A stretch of 64,000 nt of DNA. Source: Martelella mediterranea DSM 17316 (GTDB lineage: Bacteria > Pseudomonadota > Alphaproteobacteria > Rhizobiales > Rhizobiaceae). A model generated the notes under the pieces. It was not told where the DNA came from. It made no database searches and saw only the letters and a list, made by a program, of their open reading frames with translations. The stretch covers positions 372,001 through 436,000 of the forward strand of contig NZ_CP020331.1 of NCBI RefSeq assembly GCF_002043005.1, given 5' to 3'. Numbering within the stretch: position 1 is the first letter of the stretch; every line of letters starts with the position of its first letter. Positions 9,226 through 19,002 of this stretch are shown here, in pieces. Made by a program: the position numbers and the translations under genes.

Positions 9226-9625
9226 GCTGCCGAAGAAAGCGATTGAATACCATTGCGTCATTGGGCTCATCTCCATCGGCCCTGCACGCCAATCCGAGAG
9301 GCGATTGAACTGAACCGCCTGATGATTTGGCGTGTCGGGATCTTCGAAAAACCGGATTCCACTTTTTCGCCGACACTCTGGATACGCCCCTCCAACGGCC
9401 CTGAAACTCGCGCGAACCTTACATCTTTGCAAGAAATGCTGTTTGTCTGGCGGGAAAGTCGACGCTGTCGTAGGGTCAGGGAAAAGGGAGCGTGCTGCCC
9501 ATGAGGATCCTGCCTGGCGCTGGCGCGGGCGATCGTGGAACGCCACCCTGCTATCGGTTCTGAATACCGGGTCCGGGTCTGGATCCGCAAAACAGACGGC
9601 GTCACATTTTACGGAGGAAGCAGAG
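9226..9625. other. Non-coding interval before the glucoamylase operon
   Basis: I see no coding potential with a plausible start, no repeat and no obvious operator here. It must hold the promoter of the glucoamylase operon. Reading frames through it are open upstream of the GH15 start, but they lack a ribosome site and family similarity. Confidence 0.5.
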
Positions 9626-12058
9626 ATGAGCGACATGATCGATTTTGCCACAGGCGCGCCGGGCATCGGCTCCAGGTGGACGTCGAGCGCCAAGAGCGGG
9701 GTTGGCACCGCGCTTTCGGTGGCTTCGCCGGTCTGGTTTACGCTGAGCCACGGCATTCTCAACGAGATATATTATCCCCGCGTCGACAGCGCCTGCACCC
9801 GCGATTTCGGTTTCCTCGTAACCGGCCCGGATGGCTATTTTTCCGAGGAAAAGCGCGATTGCGAGCAGGAAACAACGCCGCTTGAGGATGGCGTTCCGGC
9901 CTTTTCGATCGTCAACACCGCTCTTGATGGCGCCTACCGGATCAGAAAGCAGATCATCAGCGATCCGGCGCGGGCGGTCGTTCTCCAGCGCATTTCGTTC
10001 AGCGCGCTCAAGGGCAGGACCCGCGATTACCGGGTGACCGCGCTTCTGGCGCCGCATCTGGTCAATGCCGGCGCATCGAACTCCGCCTGGATCGGCGAGT
10101 TCGAGGGCGCGCCGGCGTTGTTTGCCAGCGGCCGTTCCCGCTATCTGGCGCTGGTATCAAGCGCGCCGTGGCGCGCAATGTCCGCCGGTTTCGTCGGGAC
10201 GTCGGATGGCTGGCAGCAATTGTCCCGGCATGGACGGCTCGTTGACCAGTACCAGCGCGCCGATGACGGCAATGTGGCGCTGGCCGGCGAGATCGATTTT
10301 TCCGGCGGCGATGGTTCCGTGGTGCTGGCGCTCGGTTTTGGCCAGACCGAACACGAAGCCGCCGCCGTCGCCACGCGGAGCCTGAAGGACGGCTTCGACC
10401 ACGCTCTGGATAAATTCATAACCGGCTGGCGGAAGTGGCAGGACGGTCTGGTCCCGCTCGATCGCAAGGCGGAAGACGGGATCAACGCCTATCGCGTCTC
10501 GACGGCGGTGCTGGCGACCCACCGGGCCTCGGACCGGCCCGGCGCCGCGGTTGCCAGCCTGTCGATCCCCTGGGGCTATTCGAAAGGCGATGACGATCTT
10601 GGCGGCTACCATCTTGTGTGGCCCCGCGACCTGGTCGAGACGGCCGGCGGCTTTCTGGCCGCGGGGGATGCGAAAGCGGCGCTGGCGATCCTCGATTATC
10701 TGCGCGAGCTGCAGCAGCCCTCCGGCCGCTGGGCGCAGAACTTCTGGCTCGACGGCAAGCCCTACTGGCCTGGCGTCCAGATGGACGAGTGCGCCTTCCC
10801 GATCCTGCTTGCCGACATGTTGCGGTGTCAGGGCCATCTGAACGGCAAGACAATCCGCCGCTTTATGCCAATGATAAAGAGCGCCGCCGGCTATATCCTC
10901 GCCAATGGTCCCTCCACCGGAGAAGACCGCTGGGAAGAGGACGGCGGATACAGCCCGTTCACGCTCGCGGTCGAAATCACGGCCCTGCTGGCCGCTGCCG
11001 ATATTCTGGAAGCCGAGGGCGAAACGAAAGCGGCCCATCATCTGCGCGAGACGGCCGATTGCTGGAACGAGCAGATCGAGAAATGGACCTTCGAGGGCGA
11101 TCCGGACCTCTGCCGGTCATTGGATATCGCGGGCTACTACGTCCGCATTGCCGCGCCCGGGGCAACGGATGCCGCCGGTCCGGCGGGCGAAACGCCGATC
11201 CGCAACCAGACGCCCGACCGTTCGATCATGGCGAGCGATGCCGTGATCAGTCCGGACGCGCTGGCGCTGGTGCGCTTCGGGCTGCGCGCGGCGGACGATC
11301 CGCATATCGTCGATACCGTCAAGGCGATTGACCACACGCTGCGTATGGAACTGCCGCAAGGCCCGCTCTGGTACCGCTACACCGGCGACGGTTACGGCGA
11401 GCATGAAGACGGCCGGGCTTTCGACGGCATCGGTCAGGGGCGGCCCTGGCCCTTGCTGGCAGGCGAGCGCGCCCATTACGAGCTTGCCGCCGGCCGGACC
11501 GATGCGGCCAAGGCCCTGCTCGAAACCTTCGAGAAATCCGCCAATGCCGGCGGGCTGCTCCCGGAGCAAAGCTGGGATGGCCCCGATATGCCGGATCGCG
11601 AACTTTATTTCGGCCGGCCCTCGGGCAGCGCGATGCCGCTGGTCTGGGCGCATTCGGAGCATATCAAACTGCTGCGCTCGCTTGCCGATGGCGCCGTGTT
11701 CGACATGCCGCCGCAGGGCCGGAGCCGCTATATCGAGAAGCAGACAGCGTCAAGAATACGGATCTGGCGGTTCGACAACAGGCTGGCCACGATCCCGGCC
11801 GGCAAGAAGCTCAGGATCGAACTGGCGGATGCGGCAACCATCCACTGGAGCGCCGATGGCTGGTCGACCGTCAAGGACATCAAGACGAAGCCATCGGGGC
11901 TCGGGACCCATTTCGCGGATCTGCCATTGAAGGGCGTGGAACCCGGACATGCCGTGGTTTTCACTTTCTTCTGGCCGGAAAGCGGGCAGTGGGAGAATGT
12001 AGATTTCACCGTTCGCGTCGGCGAACAGGTCGATCGGCAACTGGAAACGGAGTTTTGA
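9626..12058 (+). CDS. Glycoside hydrolase family 15 glucoamylase-like enzyme
   Basis: The 810-residue protein has the GH15 (alpha/alpha)6 catalytic domain. The general acid region is near 387 (VQMDECAF) and the general base is in LLPEQSWDG near 646, with an N-terminal beta-sandwich (HGILNEIYYPRVD) and a C-terminal beta domain. No signal peptide is present (MSDMIDFATG), so it should act on cytoplasmic alpha-glucan, releasing glucose. ATG 9626 has ACGGAGGA eleven bases upstream; in-frame extension to 9332 is not supported. The 1-bp gap to the next gene and the downstream enzymes place it at the head of a glucose-oxidising operon. Confidence 0.92.
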   Translation: MSDMIDFATGAPGIGSRWTSSAKSGVGTALSVASPVWFTLSHGILNEIYYPRVDSACTRDFGFLVTGPDGYFSEEKRDCEQETTPLEDGVPAFSIVNTALDGAYRIRKQIISDPARAVVLQRISFSALKGRTRDYRVTALLAPHLVNAGASNSAWIGEFEGAPALFASGRSRYLALVSSAPWRAMSAGFVGTSDGWQQLSRHGRLVDQYQRADDGNVALAGEIDFSGGDGSVVLALGFGQTEHEAAAVATRSLKDGFDHALDKFITGWRKWQDGLVPLDRKAEDGINAYRVSTAVLATHRASDRPGAAVASLSIPWGYSKGDDDLGGYHLVWPRDLVETAGGFLAAGDAKAALAILDYLRELQQPSGRWAQNFWLDGKPYWPGVQMDECAFPILLADMLRCQGHLNGKTIRRFMPMIKSAAGYILANGPSTGEDRWEEDGGYSPFTLAVEITALLAAADILEAEGETKAAHHLRETADCWNEQIEKWTFEGDPDLCRSLDIAGYYVRIAAPGATDAAGPAGETPIRNQTPDRSIMASDAVISPDALALVRFGLRAADDPHIVDTVKAIDHTLRMELPQGPLWYRYTGDGYGEHEDGRAFDGIGQGRPWPLLAGERAHYELAAGRTDAAKALLETFEKSANAGGLLPEQSWDGPDMPDRELYFGRPSGSAMPLVWAHSEHIKLLRSLADGAVFDMPPQGRSRYIEKQTASRIRIWRFDNRLATIPAGKKLRIELADAATIHWSADGWSTVKDIKTKPSGLGTHFADLPLKGVEPGHAVVFTFFWPESGQWENVDFTVRVGEQVDRQLETEF

Positions 12059-12059
12059 C

Positions 12060-13061
12060 ATGCAGATTGGAATGATGGGTCTTGGACGTATGGGCGCCAA
12101 CATGGTGCGGCGTCTCATGAAGGACGGCCATGAATGCGTCGTCTACGACGTCAACGCCGACAACGTGGCCGCACTGGTCAAGGAAGGCGCGGTCGGCGCC
12201 AGTTCCGTCGAGGACCTTGTCGCCAGGCTGGAAAAGCCCCGCGCGGTGTGGATGATGCTGCCGGCGGCGATCACCCCGCGGATTGCCCGCGATCTTGCGG
12301 ACAAGCTCGAAAAGGGCGACGCCATCATCAATGGCGGCAATTCGCACTACCGCGACGCAATCGACCTCGCCGCGGAATTTTCGCCCGCCGGTATCGACTT
12401 CATCGACGCCGGCACGTCGGGCGGCGTGTGGGGTCTCGAGCGCGGCTATTCGCTGATGATCGGGGGCCCGAAGGCTGCGGTAGAGCGGCTCGACCCGATC
12501 TTCGCCTCGCTTGCGCCGGGCGCCGATGCGGGGGCTGCGCCGGAGGCATCCACGGGCACGGCCTCAAAGGGCTATCTCCATTGCGGGCCGACGGGGGCGG
12601 GCCATTTCGTCAAGATGGTGCATAACGGCATCGAATACGGCGTGATGGCGGCCTATGCGGAAGGGCTGAACGTGCTGAAGGCGGCCAATGCCGGCAAGTC
12701 CGAACGCGAAATCGACGCCGAGACCACGCCGCTCTCGAACCCGGAATACTACCAGTTCGACATCGATCTTGCGGCCGTGACCGAGGTCTGGCGCCATGGT
12801 TCGGTGATCGGCTCTTGGCTTCTGGACCTGACCGCTGCGGCGCTGAAGGAAAATCCGCATCTCGAAGGTTTCGACGGTCGGGTGTCGGATTCGGGCGAAG
12901 GCCGCTGGACATTGCAGGCGGCAATCGACACCGGCGTTCCCGCGCCGATCCTGTCATCGGCGCTGTTCGAGCGGTTCTCCTCGCGCGGCGAGGCGGAATT
13001 CGCGGGCAAGGTTCTCTCGGCGATGCGCTACGCTTTCGGCGGCCATCTGGAAAAATCGTGA
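12060..13061 (+). CDS. gnd: 6-phosphogluconate dehydrogenase, decarboxylating (short GndA/YqeC type)
   Basis: The 333-residue oxidoreductase converts 6-phosphogluconate to ribulose 5-phosphate and CO2. It has the nucleotide fold [12 protein letters not shown], the NGGNSHYRD substrate loop, and the [10 protein letters not shown] catalytic Lys/Asn segment. At about 330 residues it belongs to the short, often NAD-preferring class and not the 470-residue class. It follows the glucoamylase stop by 1 bp and precedes zwf by 19 bp, which supports one transcript. Confidence 0.92.
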   Translation: MQIGMMGLGRMGANMVRRLMKDGHECVVYDVNADNVAALVKEGAVGASSVEDLVARLEKPRAVWMMLPAAITPRIARDLADKLEKGDAIINGGNSHYRDAIDLAAEFSPAGIDFIDAGTSGGVWGLERGYSLMIGGPKAAVERLDPIFASLAPGADAGAAPEASTGTASKGYLHCGPTGAGHFVKMVHNGIEYGVMAAYAEGLNVLKAANAGKSEREIDAETTPLSNPEYYQFDIDLAAVTEVWRHGSVIGSWLLDLTAAALKENPHLEGFDGRVSDSGEGRWTLQAAIDTGVPAPILSSALFERFSSRGEAEFAGKVLSAMRYAFGGHLEKS

Positions 13062-13080
13062 CGGGGCGGAGATCGAGACG

Positions 13081-14457
13081 ATGACGGAGCAAAAATCCGA
13101 TGCCCTGGTCGTGTTCGGCGTGACCGGCGATCTGGCCCACAAGATGATCTTCCCCTCGCTTTACGCGATGGTGAAGCGGGGCGCGCTGGTGACGCCGGTG
13201 ATTGGCGTCGCCTTCGACGACTGGACCCTCGACCAGCTCATTGCCCGCGCCAGAGACGCGGTGGAGACCCATGTCGAGACGATCGACGAGGCGGTGTTTG
13301 CGAAATTCACCGGGCTTCTATCCTATGTTTCCGGCGATTATCGCAGCCAGTCGACCTTCGACACATTGCGCGAAACGCTCGGCGACGCCAAAAGCCCGCT
13401 CTATTATCTCGCCATTCCGCCATCGCTGTTCGAAACGGTCGCGGGCGGGCTCGACAAGGCGGGGATCGCCAGCGGCGCCCGACTAATGGTGGAAAAGCCG
13501 TTCGGGCGCGATCTGGAATCGGCCGAGGCGCTCAACGCGGTGCTGCATACGGTGTTCGAGGAGGATGCGATCTTCCGCATCGACCATTTCCTTGGCAAGG
13601 AGGCGATCCAGAACCTGCTTTATTTCCGCTTCGCCAATGCCTTTCTGGAGCCGGTGTGGAACCGCGACCATATCGACAGTGTCCAGATCACCATGGCCGA
13701 GGATTTCGGCGTTTCGGGACGCGGCAAGTTCTATGACGAGGTCGGCTGCATCCGCGACGTGATCCAGAACCATCTGGTCAACGTGCTGCTGCTGCTGGCG
13801 ATGGAGCCGCCGGTGACTGGTTCGTCCGACGATCTGGTGGACGAGAAGGTGCAGATCCTGAAGGCGATCCCGCCACTGACCCACGAGGACGTGGTGCGCG
13901 GCCAGTTCGACGGCTATCTCGATGAGCCGGGCGTTGCCGCCGGTTCGACGACGGAGACCTTTGCCGCCGTGCGGTTTCACCTCAACACCTGGCGCTGGAG
14001 CGGCGTGCCCTTCTTCATCCGCGCCGGCAAGAACCTGCCCGTTCACGCGACCGAGGTCGTGGTGCGGTTCAAGCGCCCGCCGATCGCGCTTTTCGACACG
14101 GTGGAACATTCCAGCGCCAATTATGTCCGCTTCCGGCTGGGGCCGGAGATCGCGATCGGCCTTGGCGCGCGGCGCAAATCGCCGGGTGAGGACATGCGCG
14201 GCGAGGCCGTGGAGCTTGCCGCCGTCGATGACGGCGTCGGTGATCTCGCGCCCTATGACCGGCTGATCGGCGATGCCATGGCCGGGCGGCGCGAACTGTT
14301 CACGCGCGAGGACGCAGCCGAACTCGCATGGACGATCTTCGAGCCGATCCTGGACGACAAGGCTCAGCCGGAAACATACAAGCCCGGCACCTGGGGCACC
14401 GAGAAAATGACACGCTTTGCCCCGCCCGGCGGCTGGTTCGATCCAGCGCAATCCTGA
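13081..14457 (+). CDS. zwf: Glucose-6-phosphate 1-dehydrogenase
   Basis: The 458-residue enzyme oxidises glucose 6-phosphate to 6-phosphogluconolactone. It contains the N-terminal nucleotide motif [17 protein letters not shown], the [11 protein letters not shown] loop, and the active-site signature [15 protein letters not shown], with the catalytic His. Length is slightly below the usual 485-495. The gene sits between gnd and a glucokinase-like gene. A 6-phosphogluconolactonase gene, the missing step between the two dehydrogenases, is not in the operon. Confidence 0.95.
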   Translation: MTEQKSDALVVFGVTGDLAHKMIFPSLYAMVKRGALVTPVIGVAFDDWTLDQLIARARDAVETHVETIDEAVFAKFTGLLSYVSGDYRSQSTFDTLRETLGDAKSPLYYLAIPPSLFETVAGGLDKAGIASGARLMVEKPFGRDLESAEALNAVLHTVFEEDAIFRIDHFLGKEAIQNLLYFRFANAFLEPVWNRDHIDSVQITMAEDFGVSGRGKFYDEVGCIRDVIQNHLVNVLLLLAMEPPVTGSSDDLVDEKVQILKAIPPLTHEDVVRGQFDGYLDEPGVAAGSTTETFAAVRFHLNTWRWSGVPFFIRAGKNLPVHATEVVVRFKRPPIALFDTVEHSSANYVRFRLGPEIAIGLGARRKSPGEDMRGEAVELAAVDDGVGDLAPYDRLIGDAMAGRRELFTREDAAELAWTIFEPILDDKAQPETYKPGTWGTEKMTRFAPPGGWFDPAQS

Positions 14458-14468
14458 AGGAGCGAGAT

Positions 14469-15164
14469 ATGGAACAGACCAATCTGAAAGGCAGCGAGCG
14501 CCGCGTTCTCGCCATCGATATCGGTGGCAGCCACGTCAAGATCCGCTCCAGCGCCGGCGGCCCGGAGCGGAAGGCCGACAGCGGAAAAGAGATGACCGCC
14601 GCCGAGATGGTGGCGGCGGTCAAGACGATGGCGGAGGGTCTCGATTACGACGTCATCGCGATCGGCTATCCGGGACCGGTGGTCCATGACAAGCCGATCG
14701 CCGAGCCGGCGAACCTCGGCGAAGGCTGGGTCGGCTTCGACTACCGCCAGGCCTTCGGTTGCCCGGTCCGCATCGTCAATGATGCGCTGATGCAGGCGCT
14801 GGGGTCCTATCAGGGCGGCCGCATGCTGTTTCTGGGGCTTGGCACCGGTCTGGGCGCAGCCATGATCGTGGAGAATGTCGCCCAGCCCATGGAGATCGCC
14901 CATCTCCCTTACCGCAAGGGCAACAGCTTCGAGCATTATGTTGCCGAGGCATATCGCGAGAAACACGGCAAGAAGAAGTGGCGCGAAAAGGTGCATGATG
15001 TCGTGGAGACGCTGACGGCGGCGCTGGAGCCGGACTATATCGTCATTGGCGGCGGCAATGTCGTCAAGCTGGATGAACTGCCGCCAAAGTGCCGCCGCGG
15101 CGACAACACGCTGGCTTTCGACGGCGGTTTCCGCCTTTGGCAGGATGACAGCCTGACGGTCTGA
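14469..15164 (+). CDS. ROK-family glucokinase, polyphosphate-glucokinase-like
   Basis: The 231-residue sugar kinase has the phosphate-1 motif LAIDIGGSHVKI, the GYPGPVV segment, VNDALMQALG and the LGLGTGLGAAMI phosphate-2 loop. Size and spacing resemble PPGK polyphosphate glucokinases more than classical Glk. Start ATG 14469 has GAAGGAGCGAG in front; it begins 11 bp after zwf. Phosphorylating the glucose released by the GH15 enzyme is the natural role. ATP versus polyphosphate use cannot be told from sequence. Confidence 0.8.
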   Translation: MEQTNLKGSERRVLAIDIGGSHVKIRSSAGGPERKADSGKEMTAAEMVAAVKTMAEGLDYDVIAIGYPGPVVHDKPIAEPANLGEGWVGFDYRQAFGCPVRIVNDALMQALGSYQGGRMLFLGLGTGLGAAMIVENVAQPMEIAHLPYRKGNSFEHYVAEAYREKHGKKKWREKVHDVVETLTAALEPDYIVIGGGNVVKLDELPPKCRRGDNTLAFDGGFRLWQDDSLTV

Positions 15165-15188
15165 CCCGTTCAGGAGCGGATTGAAAAC

Positions 15189-15773
15189 TTGCCCATCAAC
15201 CTCACACTCTGGCGCTTTCGTTTCACGCTGGCGTTTCTGGCGGTCATGCTCGTCGCCAATACCCTGGCCGGTACGTTTTCCGGCGAATTGCCGGCGAACG
15301 CTCTGGCAGACTGGGGCATCGGCAAGGATGCCGTGTGGTCCGGAGAAGTCTGGCGATTCGTGACGGCCACTTTTCTTTCTCACGACCGGGGCATGCTGGT
15401 CCGCCAGCTTCTCTTCGCGGCCGCCATTTTGGGCTATACGGAACGGAAGCGGGGTAGCGTCTCGACCCTTGTCCTGTTCTTCTCCCTCGATCTTGCGGCA
15501 TCTGGCCTGCTGTTGCTGGGGGTTGCCCTGTGGCCGGACACCACCGGCCTGTCGGCGGCGCATGATGTCGGCATGTCGCTGGGCGGGTTCGGGCTTATAG
15601 GACTTGCCGTGACCGGCATGCGCTGGCGGTTTCCGCTTTTGGCAGCCATTCTCCTGATGATCGGGCTGAAGATTGCGTTTGCTTTCGATCCGCTTGCCGA
15701 CATCGGCCACATCATCGCCCTGTGGCTCGGATTTCTGCTGGGATTGGCGCAACTCAGAATGTCGGGGAGGTAA
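15189..15773 (+). CDS. Rhomboid-family intramembrane serine protease (divergent)
   Basis: The 194-residue membrane protein has about six hydrophobic segments. The rhomboid layout is recognisable: FLSHDRGMLVRQLLF matches the L1/TM2 His region, GMSLGGFGLIG carries the GxS nucleophile context, and IGHIIALWLGFLLG has the TM6 catalytic His. The family Asn of TM2 is replaced and spacing is loose, so activity is uncertain. Start is TTG 15189 after CAGGAGCGG. It is 24 bp behind the glucokinase gene, and its TAA stop is the exact border of a palindromic element. Confidence 0.7.
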   Translation: MPINLTLWRFRFTLAFLAVMLVANTLAGTFSGELPANALADWGIGKDAVWSGEVWRFVTATFLSHDRGMLVRQLLFAAAILGYTERKRGSVSTLVLFFSLDLAASGLLLLGVALWPDTTGLSAAHDVGMSLGGFGLIGLAVTGMRWRFPLLAAILLMIGLKIAFAFDPLADIGHIIALWLGFLLGLAQLRMSGR

Positions 15774-16040
15774 TACCAAGGATCAGTGATTAGGACCCAT
15801 ATGATGCGCGCTGGAATGGCCATCCGAGTAGGAAAACACCGCAGAGCGATGCTTGAGCATCGCGCGAGGATTTTGACGCCCTCGGGGGCCATTCCAGCCG
15901 CACCCTTTTAGGGCCGGGCGATTTTGAAAGCCTGCGTCGTTGAAAATCCTCGCCGTAGCTATGGCTACGACTGCGGTTTTCGCCTAGCCGGCTTTCAAAA
16001 TCGCTCCGGTCATATGGGTTCTAATCACTGATCCTTGGTA
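15774..16040. mobile_element. 267-bp nested-palindrome MITE-like element
   Basis: The ends (about 15773-15804 and 16010-16041) are 32-bp inverted repeats with one mismatch, starting TACCAAGGATCAGTGATTAG. Inside are further inverted pairs: CTGGAATGGCC with GGCCATTCCAG, and GCGATTTTGAAAGCC with GGCTTTCAAAATCGC, the latter enclosing a CGTAGC-TATG-GCTACG hairpin. TAA flanks it on both sides (15771-15773, 16041-16043), a possible target duplication; the left TAA is the rhomboid stop codon. No reading frame is present, so mobilisation would need a transposase in trans. Confidence 0.7.
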
Positions 16041-16170
16041 TAAGCCCGGTCGCGACCCGATGCATATGCCCAGGCGCGATGAAGCTGTCCAAACGGGAGC
16101 CCCTCCGGCCGCGGACGAAGCGGCCTTGGCAAATTGACCATTCGTCGTCGGCACGTTACGATTCCGAACG
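16041..16170. other. Short non-coding interval with hairpins upstream of mprF
   Basis: The interval holds a GGCCGC-GGACGAA-GCGGCC hairpin near 16107-16125 and leads into the T-run hairpin at 16175. No frame with a start and family similarity was seen. A small RNA ending at that terminator is possible. Confidence 0.35.
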
Positions 16171-16174
16171 GTGA

Positions 16175-16203
16175 GGCGGCCGGTTCTTCGGGCCGCCCTT
16201 TTT
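16175..16203 (+). terminator. Intrinsic terminator-like hairpin in the mprF leader
   Basis: GGCGGCC (16175-16181) pairs with GGCCGCC (16191-16197), followed by CTTTTT. This is a classic Rho-independent layout and sits only 13 bp before the preferred mprF start. It could end an upstream small transcript or attenuate mprF. Confidence 0.6.
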
Positions 16204-16215
16204 GTCGGGTCATCC

Positions 16216-18867
16216 ATGGTTTCTGAAGGCGAACAACCCATACCGGCCAAGCGCCGAGCCGTCTCATTCGTCCGGAAGTTCGGACCTGTGCTGGCCACGT
16301 TCATTCTGTTCGGCCTCGGCGCATTCGCCGTCTATGAGGCATTGCACGGGATCACGATTTCCGAGGTCATCAGCCGGATAAGACTGACGCCGACACATTC
16401 ATTGCTTGTTGCCGTGCTGGCCACCGCCGGCGGCTATGCGGCACTGATCGGTTATGACTGGTCGGCGTTGCGCTATGTCGGCAAAGGGGTTCCCCTTCCG
16501 ACCTTGTCACTGGGCTCCTTTACCGCCTATGCGCTCAGCAATTCGATCGGGCTTGCCGTCCTGTCCGGCGGCGCCGTCCGGTATCGGTTCTATCGCGGCC
16601 TTGGCCTTTCCCTTGCCGATATCACCGTGGTCTCGAGCTATTGCGCCATGGCGTTCGGTGTGGGCGTCACCGTGATCGGGTTGGCGGCGATTGCCTGGCA
16701 TCCGGCGGCAATCGAGCACTTCGTTCCGTTGTCGGCCGAAACGATCAGGGTCGCGGCGCTTGCGGCCTTCGCAGTGGTGACGATTGGCGTCGCCTGGAGT
16801 TCGGTTGCCCGGCATCCGATCGGCTTTGGCCGTTTCAGATTTGTCATGCCGCCGCCCCGCGATGCGGCGCTTCAGATTCTGTTCTCGCTCCTCGACATCA
16901 TCTTCGCGGCGGCAACGCTCTATATCCTGTTGCCGTCCGGCGCATCGGCGGTCGTTACCTTCCCGACCTTCGTTGCGGTTTTTGCCGCGGCTGCCGTCGC
17001 GGCGGTGCTCAGTCACGTTCCGGGCGGCGTCGGCGTTTTCGAGGCCGTCATCCTTGGCGCATTCGCAACCGTGTCGGATCAGGCGGCAGGCGTCGCCGCG
17101 GCGCTGCTCGTCTACCGGATCATCTACTACCTCCTGCCGCTCATGGCCGGCGTTCTGATCCTTGTCGGGGTGGAGATCCGCGAAAGAGCAGCGCCGCTGA
17201 CAAGGCCGGGAGGCAAGGCGTTGAGCGCGTTCTCGGTGCTATCTTCCCTGACCTCCCTGATGCCCTCCGTCGCCGCCGGCCTGGCTTTTCTTGCGGGGCT
17301 TATCCTCATCCTCGATGGCATTATCCCGATCCCGAAACCCATTCTGGAGGAGTTGCAGCCGGCGGTACCGCTCGGCCTCTTCGAGTTTTCAAACGTGATC
17401 ATGGGCGTGACCGGCGGCATTCTCATCGTGCTTGCCAATGGTTTGCGGGCGCGCTCGCGCAGCGCCTTCTACATGGCGATAGCGATCCTGGGCCTCGCCG
17501 TGATTTCCCTGCTCCTTCAGCGGCTCGATTTCGGTCTCGCTTTCGCGCTTGCCTTTCTGGCGGCGGTGCTATGGGTCTCACGGGATCGTTTCGATCGCAG
17601 GACGCCGCTTTCGGCCGGCCAGCACTCCATGACGTCGCTTGCGCTCTGGGCCGGTTTTGCCATTTGCGTTGTCCTGTTTTTCCTGTTCGCCCAGCAGGAT
17701 GCCGAATATTCCCATTCCCGCTGGTGGCAGTTCGCATTCGACGCAAACATGCCGCGGGCGTTGCGCACGGCCGGCATCAGCGTTTCGGTGTCGCTGATCG
17801 TGCTGTTGTTCCTCGCGCTGAGGCCAAGGGCAGGGGCCTCGCCGTCAGGCTCCGAAGCCGATCTCGCTCTCCTGCGTTCGCTGATTGCCCGTCAGGATGA
17901 TCCCGATGCGAATTTTGCCCTGTCGGGAGACAAGCTGTTTCTGTTTTCGGATGATCAGAGTGCCTTCGTGATGTATGGCCGCCATGGCCGCAGCTTCGTG
18001 GCTCTCGGCCCTCCTGTCGGACAGAAAAATGCGACCGCGGAACTGATCGATGCCTTCGTCTCCGAGGCGAAGCGAGCCAATTGCCGGCCGGCCTTCTACC
18101 AGATCGCGGCCGACGACCTGGCAATTTTTGTCGATGCCGGCTTCATGCCGAGCAAGCTCGGCGAGGAGGCCGTGGTGGATCTCGGAACCTTTGCCCTGGA
18201 CGGACCGGAACGGCGCAAGCTGAGACAGGCCTATAACCGTGCGACCCGCGACGGCCTGACGATGGAGATCGCCTCGCCGCCCCATTCTGCGGCTTTGATG
18301 GCCGAACTGAAAGTGATCTCGGACGAATGGCTCGGCGAGAAACATGTGCGGGAAAAGCGGTTCTCCCTTGGCCGTTTCGACGAGGACTATCTCCAGAACT
18401 TCCGGCTGGCGCTGGTGCGCAAGGAAAGCCGGGTCGTCGCCTTCGCCAATATCTTCGAAACCTCGACACGAAAAGTCGGTACCATCGATCTGATGCGCCA
18501 CGCCTCCAGCGCGCCGTCTGGCACCATGGATTTTCTTTTCGTCGCGCTGATGCTCGCTCTCAAGCAGGAAGGCTTTCGGCAATTCTCGCTGGGAATGGCG
18601 CCGTTGAGCGGGCTGGATTCCTCTCGGCACCCGAGAATCTGGGAACATGTGGCGGGGTCCGTCTCCCGGCTTGGCGGCCATTTCTACAATTTCGCGGGCC
18701 TGCGCGATTACAAGGACAAGTTCGCGCCGGACTGGCGCTCGCGCTATCTCATGACCTGGGGCGGCATCGATCCGCTGCTGGTCGCCAATGATGTGAACGC
18801 GCTCGTCAGCGGCGGGCTTCGCGGCGCGATAACGCGCGGCGCCAAAGGCAAGGAAGACGACGAGTGA
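16216..18867 (+). CDS. mprF: Bifunctional lysylphosphatidylglycerol flippase/synthetase MprF (LpiA)
   Basis: The 883-residue protein has an N-terminal multi-helix flippase part (up to about residue 530) and a C-terminal soluble DUF2156 aminoacyl-transferase domain ending near KDKFAPDWRSRYL. The family transfers lysine from Lys-tRNA to phosphatidylglycerol and flips the product, giving resistance to cationic peptides and acid; rhizobia call it LpiA. I prefer ATG 16216 because an in-frame GTG at 16171 would put the terminator-like hairpin inside the coding region, although no strong ribosome site precedes 16216. The usual rhizobial partner acvB is not next to it; kup is. Confidence 0.88.
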   Translation: MVSEGEQPIPAKRRAVSFVRKFGPVLATFILFGLGAFAVYEALHGITISEVISRIRLTPTHSLLVAVLATAGGYAALIGYDWSALRYVGKGVPLPTLSLGSFTAYALSNSIGLAVLSGGAVRYRFYRGLGLSLADITVVSSYCAMAFGVGVTVIGLAAIAWHPAAIEHFVPLSAETIRVAALAAFAVVTIGVAWSSVARHPIGFGRFRFVMPPPRDAALQILFSLLDIIFAAATLYILLPSGASAVVTFPTFVAVFAAAAVAAVLSHVPGGVGVFEAVILGAFATVSDQAAGVAAALLVYRIIYYLLPLMAGVLILVGVEIRERAAPLTRPGGKALSAFSVLSSLTSLMPSVAAGLAFLAGLILILDGIIPIPKPILEELQPAVPLGLFEFSNVIMGVTGGILIVLANGLRARSRSAFYMAIAILGLAVISLLLQRLDFGLAFALAFLAAVLWVSRDRFDRRTPLSAGQHSMTSLALWAGFAICVVLFFLFAQQDAEYSHSRWWQFAFDANMPRALRTAGISVSVSLIVLLFLALRPRAGASPSGSEADLALLRSLIARQDDPDANFALSGDKLFLFSDDQSAFVMYGRHGRSFVALGPPVGQKNATAELIDAFVSEAKRANCRPAFYQIAADDLAIFVDAGFMPSKLGEEAVVDLGTFALDGPERRKLRQAYNRATRDGLTMEIASPPHSAALMAELKVISDEWLGEKHVREKRFSLGRFDEDYLQNFRLALVRKESRVVAFANIFETSTRKVGTIDLMRHASSAPSGTMDFLFVALMLALKQEGFRQFSLGMAPLSGLDSSRHPRIWEHVAGSVSRLGGHFYNFAGLRDYKDKFAPDWRSRYLMTWGGIDPLLVANDVNALVSGGLRGAITRGAKGKEDDE

Positions 18868-19002
18868 TCGGCCGGTTCGGAGGCGGGGCCGTTGCGGCCC
18901 GTGACATGTTTGTCTCGCCTTCCATTGGATATTCGCGGAAAATCTGAAACCATCATAAAACCGCGTCGAATGGGGCGCGCGTATTTCTCGGGAGGCGGGG
19001 CG

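Noticed and set aside
9332..9625. 98-residue N-terminal extension of the glucoamylase
   Set aside because: No ribosome site at the upstream codon, atypical composition, and a strong GGAGG site before ATG 9626 that gives a normal family N-terminus.
15773..16041. Reading the palindromic element as a simple terminator or as a CRISPR-like array
   Set aside because: It has long terminal inverted repeats, several different nested pairs and flanking TAA, with no tandem direct repeats, which fits a mobile palindromic element better.
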